Assembly (NCBI GenBank): GCA_020723485.1 | Contig: DYIU01000002.1 | Coordinates: forward strand, 343,543-407,542 | Origin: Acidimicrobium ferrooxidans | GTDB taxonomy: Bacteria > Actinomycetota > Geothermincolia > Fen-727 > Anoxymicrobiaceae | Length of the DNA stretch: 64,000 nucleotides | Reading direction: 5' to 3' | Notes under the pieces: generated by a model | What the model was told of the DNA's origin: nothing | The model's input: only the letters and a program-made list of their open reading frames with translations | Database searches by the model: none | Position numbers and translations under genes: made by a program | Part shown: piece by piece, positions 50,297 through 58,116 of the stretch | How the letters are laid out: each line of letters begins with the position of its first letter | How positions within the stretch are numbered: the stretch's first letter is position 1

Positions 50297-51250
50297 CTAA
50301 GACGGACCGGTGATGGACTTCCTCTCCCTGAACGCGCCGGTCAGGGAATAGTAGAGCCCGTCCACGAATCCCGCGAAGTAATATCGAACCCGGTCGAGGT
50401 TACGGTTGCGTACGGCTGAAAGCGAGTAGGCGAGCGGCCATATCCACGAGAACAGGAGAAGGAACACCACCCGTTGGAAGGGCGACCCGTATCGCCTGTT
50501 TATGATGAAACGGTTGCGTATGAGGCAGTAGGACTTCGCCGGGATGGAGCCCATGTGGCGTCCGCGTTCGGCCAGGTCTATGTCATGATAGGTCACGGCG
50601 CCCGGGCACATCGCGGTGCGGAACCCGTACCGCGAGGCGTTGAAAGAGTAGTCCGGCTCGGTGAAAGACTGTATGAGGTCGGGGTCGAAGTACCCCGCCC
50701 TCTCGAAGACCTCCTTCTTCACCATGAAGACGTTCGGGATGCCGTCGCTCTCGTTGAGCTCCCGGTCGGCGCCGTCCACGTGCAGGCGCGTATGCATCGT
50801 GTACAGGTTGATGGTCTGGTAGTCCAGGTATTTCTCACGGTCCTTCAACATATACATCGACGGGCCGACGATCCCCAGGTCCGGCGCGCTGTCCGCGCAG
50901 CTCACCAGCTGCCTTATCATGCCCCGGTCGACCACGTTGTCGTCATCCACGAAGAGCACCAGCCTGCCCCTGGCGAGCCCGGCTCCCCTGTTCCTCGCCC
51001 GCACCATCCTGAGAGCGGTCTCGGAGTGGACCACGGTTACGTCGCGCAGGCCGTACTCCCGCTGGACGCCGGCCGCATCCAGGCCCTTCGTCTCGTCGGT
51101 CGAGCAGTCGTCGATGACTATGACCTCGTACGCCGTCCCCTGCGTGGCCAGCGCGAGCGACTCAAGGCACTTCACCAGGTGCGCGTAGCGGTTCCTGGTC
51201 GTAATGACTATCGACAGCTCCGGCTGTCCCGGGGTCGAACGTTCAGCCAT
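50297..51250 (-). CDS. family 2 glycosyltransferase
   Basis: The product is 317 residues. SIVITTRNRYAHLVKCLESL, VIDDCSTDETKG and the DXD-type FVDDDNVVD are typical of GT2. The C-terminal end has a membrane helix (VVFLLLFSWIWPLAYSL). It overlaps the upstream methyltransferase gene by 8 bases. Confidence 0.92.
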   Translation of the reverse strand: MAERSTPGQPELSIVITTRNRYAHLVKCLESLALATQGTAYEVIVIDDCSTDETKGLDAAGVQREYGLRDVTVVHSETALRMVRARNRGAGLARGRLVLFVDDDNVVDRGMIRQLVSCADSAPDLGIVGPSMYMLKDREKYLDYQTINLYTMHTRLHVDGADRELNESDGIPNVFMVKKEVFERAGYFDPDLIQSFTEPDYSFNASRYGFRTAMCPGAVTYHDIDLAERGRHMGSIPAKSYCLIRNRFIINRRYGSPFQRVVFLLLFSWIWPLAYSLSAVRNRNLDRVRYYFAGFVDGLYYSLTGAFRERKSITGPS

Positions 51251-51977
51251 GCGTGACTCCGCCCGCTCTCGAGTCCCTGAGCCTGGCCTTCAGGACTGTG
51301 AAGGCGGCGTGACGGTAGTCAAGCCGCGCGAAGAGCTCAGCCGGGCGGCCGGAAAGCGGAAAGTAACCCGCCCCCCTCAGCTCCTCCACTTCGAGGCCGT
51401 GCAGCCGGACGAGCTCGGCCAGTCCCCTTGGCGCGAACAGCCTGCGGTGCTGCATCCCCGGAATGGCCCCGGGGGCTCCCCTGTGGGCCGCGAGCGGGTT
51501 CCCGACGCCGAGCTGGAGGGAGCTCATGTTGGTCGACGAGAAAGGCTGCCACCCGAGCGCGAGCGAGATGATGTTCGGCCAGTTGGAGAGGTTCTCCGTC
51601 GATATCACCATGATGCCCCCCGGCCTGAGGACGCGGCGGACCTCCGCGAGCAGGTTGTCGGTATCGCGGAGGTGCTCGATCACCTGGTTGAGCACCACCG
51701 CGTCTACGCTGCCGTCCTCGACCTCGAACCTTGCCTCGAGGTCGCCCACCAGCGCGTCAACCCCCCTCGCCCTCGCTAGCGCCGCCCGTCCAGGGTCGAT
51801 TTCGATGCCGCTCAGGAGCTCCGCCGATGTGGCGCAGCCCACCTCGACGGTGAAGGCGCCGTCGTCGCAACCGCAGTCGAGCACCGTCCGGGCAGGCTCG
51901 AGCAGCGACAGTATCAGCCGGTGGTTCTGTCCCTGCGCCTCGTCCCACACACGCTTCAGGTAATCCGACATCACCAT
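51243..51977 (-). CDS. class I SAM methyltransferase
   Basis: The product is 244 residues. It has VLDCGCDDGAFTVEVG (motif I), GIEIDPGRAALARARG and VDAVVLNQVIEHLRDTDNLL, typical of glycan or polyketide-type methyltransferases. An ATG at 51971 is an alternative start. It lies 7 bases past the next GT2 gene. Confidence 0.88.
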   Translation of the reverse strand: MVMSDYLKRVWDEAQGQNHRLILSLLEPARTVLDCGCDDGAFTVEVGCATSAELLSGIEIDPGRAALARARGVDALVGDLEARFEVEDGSVDAVVLNQVIEHLRDTDNLLAEVRRVLRPGGIMVISTENLSNWPNIISLALGWQPFSSTNMSSLQLGVGNPLAAHRGAPGAIPGMQHRRLFAPRGLAELVRLHGLEVEELRGAGYFPLSGRPAELFARLDYRHAAFTVLKARLRDSRAGGVTHG

Positions 51978-51984
51978 TTGCCGT

Positions 51985-53001
51985 TCATTGTCTCCAACCG
52001 GACCTTTCCTGCTGCCTGGGCCGCACGATACCCTCCAGGTAACCGTAGGCGTACACGCACAGGGTTATCAGGCACGCCGGGGGGTGCAGGGCCCATGCGG
52101 GGTCCGGCTCGCGGAGCCATCCCCTTACCGCCTGGGCGAGCAGCGGCACCAACAGGAGGCAGTAGACGATGAAGCGGCCGACCCCCGAGGGGCCCTGCCG
52201 GTGCCACGGGTAGCTCCTCTGGCCCCTCGAGCTGAAATAGCTCCAGTCCCTGATACGCCTCAGCTGCTTCCGGGAGAATGTGCCCAGCCCCCTGCCGTAC
52301 AGATGGACTATGCCAGTTTTCACCTTGGCGAACCTGCGGTGCCCCCTCTCCACGAGCCCCGCCACGACATCGATGTCGAACAGGTAGTCGCCTACCTCGA
52401 GCTCCTCGAGGAGCCCTCTTCTTACCATGAAGCCGTTGGCCCCCATGGTCGGGATCGACCCGCCTTCCAGCTCGACCTCCAGGTAGGCGCCCCGGTCGGC
52501 CGCCCGCACCGGCAGGCCCGTCCAGGTGCCCGAGAGCCTGCTCATCCTGTCGTAGTTGCCCAGGAAGTAGCAGAGAGGGTCGTTCATCCCGAGCAGCGCG
52601 CAGTAGCGGGTGAGGGCCGGGTCCTGCCTGCGGTAGGTGAACTCGATGGGCTCCGTCCCGGCCACCTCCGGGTCCGAGAACGGCGCGGTCATGACCCCCA
52701 GCCATCCCCTTCCCTCCAGGATGTTGTCGCTGTCTATCAGCGCCACTACGTCGCCGGCGGCCTCAGCGAGCCCCCTGGCTTTGCCGGCCTCGCCGGTCTT
52801 CAGCGGATTGTCGACCACCCGGCAGCCCGCTCTTTCGGCGATGGTGCGGGTGCCATCGCTCGAACCGCCGTCGGCAACGATCACCTCCAGCCTGTCGGCC
52901 GGGTACTCCTGTGAGAATATCGAATCGAGGCAGGCCGGCAGCGTCGAGGACGAGTTCAGGGTCGGGATGACTATGCTGACGAAAGGCACGTGGTCTGGCA
53001 A
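51985..53001 (-). CDS. family 2 glycosyltransferase with C-terminal membrane helices
   Basis: The product is 338 residues. SIVIPTLNSSSTLPACLDSIF, VIVADGGSSDGT and ALIDSDNILE mark GT2. Two or three hydrophobic helices end the protein (IVYCLLLVPLL, CLITLCVYAYGYL). TTG at 53001 has AAGGAG about 10 bases upstream. Confidence 0.92.
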   Translation of the reverse strand: MPDHVPFVSIVIPTLNSSSTLPACLDSIFSQEYPADRLEVIVADGGSSDGTRTIAERAGCRVVDNPLKTGEAGKARGLAEAAGDVVALIDSDNILEGRGWLGVMTAPFSDPEVAGTEPIEFTYRRQDPALTRYCALLGMNDPLCYFLGNYDRMSRLSGTWTGLPVRAADRGAYLEVELEGGSIPTMGANGFMVRRGLLEELEVGDYLFDIDVVAGLVERGHRRFAKVKTGIVHLYGRGLGTFSRKQLRRIRDWSYFSSRGQRSYPWHRQGPSGVGRFIVYCLLLVPLLAQAVRGWLREPDPAWALHPPACLITLCVYAYGYLEGIVRPRQQERSGWRQ

Positions 53002-53058
53002 ACCGTGCGTTCTCCTTACATCGTCCGGACGGAGCCTTCGAAGTGACCTGGCAATAGT

Positions 53059-53760
53059 CTAGCAGAAGCCGCCGCGCGCCCTCGCCTCGACGAACATGGT
53101 CGAGAAGGCCCCGAGCCCGGGACGCGAGCTCCACCTCTCGTACTCGGCGCGCCGCCTGCCCTCGAGGAAGTCAGCGAGCGGCATCTCCCTGCGGAAAACC
53201 CACTTGAAGACGTAGAGCCATATGAGCGAGAGCTGCTCCCACAGGCCGCCCGCGAACGCGGCCCGTGTCACCTCCAGCCCCGCGTCGGAGAGCAGGCGCT
53301 CCAGCCGGGCCAGGTCGTAGTGGCGGTGGCCGAGGTAGAAGGCGGGGTCGAGGGCGCAGGACAGCACGCTGCGATACGGCACGGAGAGCAGAAGGTCACC
53401 GCCCGGCTCGAGGGCGGCCGCGGCCTCGTGCAGGAACCCCACCTCACCGCCGCGCGGCAGGTGTTCGAGGAAATCGAACGCGCACACCCTGTCGAACTTT
53501 CCCAGTTCCCGCAGGCCACCGGTGGCGTCCATCTGGATCACCTCGGCGGCCGGCACCTCTCGCCGGACCAGGTCCGCGAGAGCGTCCGAGAGCTCGACCG
53601 CAACGACCCTGGCGCACCCGCGCTCGAGGGCGTATCGCTCGAACCAGCCGGCGCCACAAGCGATGTCGAGCACCGTCTGTCCAGGCTCCAGCCCAGCCAT
53701 CGAACACAGGAACAGCCAGCGTCCCGTGGTCCTCTGCCCAATCAGTATCCTGTCTTCCAT
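53059..53760 (-). CDS. class I SAM methyltransferase, first gene of the leftward glycan operon
   Basis: The product is 233 residues. VLDIACGAGWFERYALERG and FDRVCAFDFLEHLPRGGEV are the SAM motifs. The C-terminal hydrophobic stretch (EQLSLIWLYVFKWVFRREMP) suggests membrane contact. Hairpin repeat copy 4 lies in its upstream region, between it and the divergent membrane-protein gene. Confidence 0.87.
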   Translation of the reverse strand: MEDRILIGQRTTGRWLFLCSMAGLEPGQTVLDIACGAGWFERYALERGCARVVAVELSDALADLVRREVPAAEVIQMDATGGLRELGKFDRVCAFDFLEHLPRGGEVGFLHEAAAALEPGGDLLLSVPYRSVLSCALDPAFYLGHRHYDLARLERLLSDAGLEVTRAAFAGGLWEQLSLIWLYVFKWVFRREMPLADFLEGRRRAEYERWSSRPGLGAFSTMFVEARARGGFC

Positions 53761-53807
53761 CTTCCTCCGCGCGGAAATCCTTGGATGTGAGAATCATACC
53801 ACCAGGC

Positions 53808-53902
53808 CCGCACAGCGGGGTCAGGTCGCTTGTACCATCTGGATATGTTCCTCTGTAGCCAAGCCGTGAGAATGCAACAAGCGACCTGACCCCACTGTGC
53901 GG
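53808..53902. repeat. GGGGTCAGGTC-family hairpin, copy 4 (26-base arms)
   Basis: Arms 53808-53833 and 53877-53902 match as inverted repeats over 26 bases with one mismatch, around a 43-base centre that includes GTGAGAATGCA. It lies in the divergent promoter region between the methyltransferase gene and the second membrane protein, so it could affect either transcript. Confidence 0.88.
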
Positions 53903-53941
53903 TGGAAGGCCGGGGCGGCTGCACTGCCGAAGATTCAAGAT

Positions 53942-56095
53942 ATGGCAGAGGGAAAACAGGTCTCGAGTACCATGAAAAGGCTCCGCGCCCATCCCGAGCC
54001 CCTCGTATTCGTCGGGTACTTCCTCATCACGGTTCTCATGACCTACCCGGCGATAACTCTCCTGCACCGGACTTATGCCGAGCCCATGGATCCGCTGGGC
54101 AGCATCTGGGAGCTCTGGTGGCTGCGCCACTCGTTCATCAACCACCTCCCGGTCTCGCCGATGAGGCTGGTCGCGGTGCCGTTCGGGGCGACGGTGGACC
54201 CCTACGGGGCCGACCCGCTGTTCGGGCTCACTACGCGCGCGCTGACCCTGGTTTTCACGGAGACCGTCACCTACAACATCCTGCTACTGCTGTCCTACGT
54301 GGCGGCCGCCGTCGCCTGCTACTACCTGGTGCGCCGCCTTACCGACAGCCGGCCGGCGGCTGCCGTCTCCGGCGTGATATTCGGTTTCTCGCCCTACATG
54401 CTCTCCCACGGAAAGGAGCACCTGAGCCTGCTCGCAACGGGCTGGATACCTCTTTTCGCGCTGCTCCTGGTGAAGGCGTGGAAAAGCCGAACGTTCGCCT
54501 CGATAGCCCTGTGCGGGCTGGTCTACGTGGCCCTGACGGCATACAACTATCAGTACGGTCTGCTCACCGGCGCTTTCGCCGTCGTGTTCATCGCCGCTGT
54601 CTACCTCACCGGCCGGCCCTGGAGACGGCGTGAGCGAGACTTCGCGCTTCTCTGGAAGACCCTGCCCGTCGCCGCGCTGGTCACGGTGGTGATCGTCCTC
54701 ATGCTGGTGTCGCTGTCAGGCTCGCCCCAGGGGCGGAAGAAGGCCTCCGTCTCCGCCTACCAGTACTCGGCGCGCCCGTGGGACTACTTCATGCCTGCGG
54801 CTGAAGGAGCGATCTTCGGCAGCCTCACAGACGGGTTCATCACCTCCCACCTGCACGGAGGGTTCATCGCCGAGAACAGCCTGTTCCTGGGTTACGTGCC
54901 GCTCGCGCTCGCGCTCGTGGCGCTCGCCGCCGCGTCCATGCGCCGCCGGGCCGCGGCCCTGGAGTCCGGGTCTTTCAACGTGTCAGAATCGAGGAGGCTC
55001 GTTGCCGCGTTCTCGGCGGTGGCCGGCGCCGCCTTCCTGCTGTCGATGCCTCCCTCCGTGACCGTGGGGGGTTCAAGAGTCTACCTGCCCTCTCATCTCG
55101 TGTTCAAGGTGCTCCCCCAGTTCCGCGCCTTCGCGAGGTTCGGGGCGCTCGTCGCCCTCTGCGTCGCCGTGCTGGCAGGATACGGCGTGAAGGTCGTGCT
55201 CGAGAACCGTCGGCTGGCGGGGATGTCCGGGGTTGTCGCTCTACTCCTGGCCCTGGTGATACTGCTCGAGTTCACCATCGTGCCGCCTTTCCACGCGCTC
55301 GACACCGCCGACGCGGACGGCTACTCGAGATGGCTGGAGGCGCGCGGGGCCGGGGGTGCCGCCGCCGTATACCCCATGTACGCGAAGGACGACTTCGACA
55401 ACTACGCGTACTTCTTCCAGCAGAGGCTCCACGGGAGGGAGCTGGTCAACGGGGCCGACCCCGGGAGCGACGCGGAGATGTACCGGCAGAGCATACTCGA
55501 CCTCTACAACGCGGCGACGCCCGGCCTCCTCAAGAGGTTGGGGGCGCGGTACGTTGTGGTCCTTCCCGACCTGCTGGCCGAGCAGGGCCCGCCGCATCAG
55601 AACTACACGTTCCCCACCGAGTTCGAGCCATCCAGGCTCCCGGCCGGCCTCGTGGAGACCGCTCGGCCGGAAGGCGCCGTCGTCTACGAGATAACGGCAG
55701 GGCCCGCGGACTTCGTCCCGCTGTTCGGGGCCGGCTCTTACGAGCCGTACATGGACCCGGAGGGCTCGTTCTGGCACCCGGCGCGGAACCGGGTGCTCGT
55801 CGACATCCAGTCCGACCTCGAGGCACCGGCGGCCTGTGACGTGAGCTTCAGGATGATGAGCGCGCGCTCGGCGAGCCGGGTGACCTTCAGCCTCAGGGGG
55901 GCCACTGTCGGACAGGCCGAGGTCCCTCCCTGGCCGGTCGACGTCGTCCTGAGAGGCGTGACGCTGGAGCCGGGGAACAACGTTCTTGTGATAGAGTCGG
56001 ACGGACGGGAGGCCAGGCTCACGCACATCCCCCGTTACTCGGGGGTCTCCGCAGCGATGATGATCGGCGGGATACTGGTGGAGCCGCAGCGATGA
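53942..56095 (+). CDS. large multi-pass membrane protein, glycan-locus paralogue B
   Basis: The product is 717 residues with about twelve hydrophobic helices in residues 10-470 and a soluble C-terminal region. It resembles the protein at 40391-42673 in length, helix pattern and motifs (GSRVYLPSHLVFKVLPQFRAFARFG parallels GSRRIPLPSILMHYTVPWLRWYMRYG). ATG at 53942 is a best guess; 53972 is also plausible, and an upstream GTG at 53897 lies in the repeat. It is probably a glycosyltransferase of the GT-C or YfhO type that acts at the outer membrane face. Its stop overlaps the start of the peptidase gene. Confidence 0.8.
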   Translation: MAEGKQVSSTMKRLRAHPEPLVFVGYFLITVLMTYPAITLLHRTYAEPMDPLGSIWELWWLRHSFINHLPVSPMRLVAVPFGATVDPYGADPLFGLTTRALTLVFTETVTYNILLLLSYVAAAVACYYLVRRLTDSRPAAAVSGVIFGFSPYMLSHGKEHLSLLATGWIPLFALLLVKAWKSRTFASIALCGLVYVALTAYNYQYGLLTGAFAVVFIAAVYLTGRPWRRRERDFALLWKTLPVAALVTVVIVLMLVSLSGSPQGRKKASVSAYQYSARPWDYFMPAAEGAIFGSLTDGFITSHLHGGFIAENSLFLGYVPLALALVALAAASMRRRAAALESGSFNVSESRRLVAAFSAVAGAAFLLSMPPSVTVGGSRVYLPSHLVFKVLPQFRAFARFGALVALCVAVLAGYGVKVVLENRRLAGMSGVVALLLALVILLEFTIVPPFHALDTADADGYSRWLEARGAGGAAAVYPMYAKDDFDNYAYFFQQRLHGRELVNGADPGSDAEMYRQSILDLYNAATPGLLKRLGARYVVVLPDLLAEQGPPHQNYTFPTEFEPSRLPAGLVETARPEGAVVYEITAGPADFVPLFGAGSYEPYMDPEGSFWHPARNRVLVDIQSDLEAPAACDVSFRMMSARSASRVTFSLRGATVGQAEVPPWPVDVVLRGVTLEPGNNVLVIESDGREARLTHIPRYSGVSAAMMIGGILVEPQR

Positions 56096-57144
56096 ACGAC
56101 CGGCTTGAGGGCCTGAGGGCTTCGCTCGAGGCGCGAGGGCTAGCCTGCATCTTGGTCAACAAGATCGAGAACGTCCGCTACCTGAGCGGGTTCTCGGGAA
56201 GCAGCGCCGCGCTCGTAGTGACCGTGGACCGCGCGGTGCTCGTGACCGACGGCAGGTACTCCGAGCAGGCGGAGCGCGAGGCACCCGGCTGGGAACTGCA
56301 AGTCCATACCGGCCCCCTCGCGGCCGCCGCGGCAGGGGCCGTGCCGGGCGTCGCGTGCGCTTTCGAGGTCTCCTGCAGCTACGATTTCTTCAGGAGGCTC
56401 AAAGAGGCCGCTCCGGACGCCACCTTCGAGCCGGTGGAAGGCATGGTCGAGGACCTGAGGGTCCGGAAGGACGCCGGCGAGGTAGGCCTCATCGCGGCAT
56501 CGCTCGAATGCGCGGCCTGGGCGTTCTCATCGACCCGCGATGAGCTCGCGCCTGGTGCGACGGAGCGGGAACTCGCGGCCGTCATCGACTACCGCATGAT
56601 GCTCGCCGGAGCCGACGGTCCTGCCTTCGATACCGTGGTGGCCTCGGGACCCAACTCGTCGCTTCCCCACTCTCCGCTCACCGACCGGGCCCTTTCGGAT
56701 GGAGACCTCGTCGTCATCGATTTCGGCGCCCTGCGTTCCGGTTACAGGTCCGACTCCACCCGCACGATGGTCGTGGGCGAGCCCGGCGGGCGGGAGGCCG
56801 GCATGTACGCCGCGGTCCGCGGCGCGCTCGACGCCGCGCTGGAGAAACTGGAACCCGGTGTGAAGGCATCCGACGTGGACGCCGCCGCGAGAAGCCACAT
56901 AGAGAGGGCCGGGTTCGGAGCGCAATTCACGCACTCACTCGGTCACGGGGTCGGCATCGAGACCCACGAGAGACCGACGGTGTCGTGGGTCTCCACCGAG
57001 ACCGTCGAGCCGGGTATGGTGTTCACCGTCGAGCCCGGGATATACGTGCCCGGCTTCGGGGGCGTGCGCATCGAAGAGATGGTCCACATGACGGAGACGG
57101 GCCCCGAGGTCCTCTCACGAGGAATCCCCGTCGCGGACCAGTGA
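56092..57144 (+). CDS. Xaa-Pro peptidase, M24 family
   Basis: The product is 350 residues. The five metal ligands of M24 are present: two Asp (VIDFGAL and SDSTRT), His (GHGVGIETHE), Glu (TVEPGIY) and Glu (RIEEMV). The N-terminal creatinase-like domain has NVRYLSGFSGSSAAL. It removes N-terminal residues before proline, or cleaves Xaa-Pro dipeptides. ATG overlaps the upstream stop (ATGA). A link to the glycan genes is not obvious; pepP is more usually beside efp, which here is 16 kb away. Confidence 0.93.
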   Translation: MNDRLEGLRASLEARGLACILVNKIENVRYLSGFSGSSAALVVTVDRAVLVTDGRYSEQAEREAPGWELQVHTGPLAAAAAGAVPGVACAFEVSCSYDFFRRLKEAAPDATFEPVEGMVEDLRVRKDAGEVGLIAASLECAAWAFSSTRDELAPGATERELAAVIDYRMMLAGADGPAFDTVVASGPNSSLPHSPLTDRALSDGDLVVIDFGALRSGYRSDSTRTMVVGEPGGREAGMYAAVRGALDAALEKLEPGVKASDVDAAARSHIERAGFGAQFTHSLGHGVGIETHERPTVSWVSTETVEPGMVFTVEPGIYVPGFGGVRIEEMVHMTETGPEVLSRGIPVADQ

Positions 57145-57207
57145 GCGGGTCGTTTACAATAACGGCAGGAGCCGACTGACCTTCAGCGCCAAGGAGAGGA
57201 GCACCAG

Positions 57208-58074
57208 GTGCCCGATGAGACCGGGTTCAAGTCCTGTTACCGGCACCCCAGGCGGCCCGCGATAAGGAACTGCCAGTACTGCGAGCGGCCCATCTGCGCG
57301 GAGTGCGAACTCGAGAGCGGAGACCACCGCGTCTGCGGGCCGTGCAAGAAGAAGCTGGTCTCCGCAACGGCAGCCGGAGTGCAGCCCCAGGCGGCCCCGC
57401 TGGGCCTGGGAGAGGTCACCGTGCTGCGGGACGGCACCGTCGTCGATTCGGAGAATCCGCCGGCCGGCACGGTGGAGCCGGCTGCTCCCGGCGAGGGCCA
57501 AGCGCCCGGGGAGTCACCCGCCGAGCCCGCGGAACGGGAGGGTGAGGCCGAGGAGGCCGCCGGGCCCGAGGCGCGTCCGAAAGCCCGGGAGGTAGAGGCG
57601 CCAGGCGGGCCGCTCCGACAGCTCGCTTACGCCGCTCCGTTCTCCGTCGCAGTAGACCTCGCGGTCGCCGGCGCATGGCTGCTCGTCGCCGTGCTGACCG
57701 AGCAGTGGACCCAGATATCGATCCTCACACTTGGTCTCGCCGTGCCGTGGGTCTTCTACAACGCGACCACCAGGAAGAAACGCGACGGAGAGCCTGTCTG
57801 GACCGAGCCGCCCGTGGTGCTGGTCTCGATATCCTCGTTCACGCTGGTAACGCTCACGGCATCCCTGCTCGAGTACCTTGTCTACCAGACCGTCTTCTCG
57901 AGCTTCATGAAGTTCGACGCGTTCGTGAAGGAGTACTTCGACGGGCTCGGCTGGGCGCTCATCGCCATAGGGCTCGCCTGCGCGCTCTTCACGCCTTTTA
58001 TACTCAGGATAGGAGGCAGGCGCGAGCTGCCCAGGCTCAGGTTCAGGCGCAGGAGGAAACCCCCGGGGATGTAG
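57208..58074 (+). CDS. membrane protein with N-terminal B-box-like zinc finger
   Basis: The product is 288 residues. Residues 10-46 (CYRH, CQYC, CAEC, CGPC) form a B-box/treble-clef zinc site. An acidic, Pro-Glu-Ala linker runs to about residue 135. Four hydrophobic segments follow (SVAVDLAVAGAWLLVAVL and others) and the tail is very basic. GTG at 57208 has AAGGAGAGGAG upstream. A rhomboid-like or transporter role is not supported; the function is unknown. Confidence 0.8.
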   Translation: MPDETGFKSCYRHPRRPAIRNCQYCERPICAECELESGDHRVCGPCKKKLVSATAAGVQPQAAPLGLGEVTVLRDGTVVDSENPPAGTVEPAAPGEGQAPGESPAEPAEREGEAEEAAGPEARPKAREVEAPGGPLRQLAYAAPFSVAVDLAVAGAWLLVAVLTEQWTQISILTLGLAVPWVFYNATTRKKRDGEPVWTEPPVVLVSISSFTLVTLTASLLEYLVYQTVFSSFMKFDAFVKEYFDGLGWALIAIGLACALFTPFILRIGGRRELPRLRFRRRRKPPGM

Positions 58075-58094
58075 TCGCGCTCGGATTGACCCGC

Positions 58095-58108
58095 CGCCGG
58101 GCCCGGCG
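58095..58108. terminator. GC-rich palindrome between convergent genes
   Basis: CGCCGGGCCCGGCG is a perfect 14-base palindrome in the 42-base gap between the convergent stops at 58074 and 58117. It lacks a T-run, so its role as a terminator is inferred only from its position. Confidence 0.3.
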
Positions 58109-58116
58109 CCGCGGCC

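Noticed and set aside
48915-50300. A 461-codon + strand frame
   Set aside because: It is antisense to asnB, whose N-terminal Cys and ATP motif are clear.
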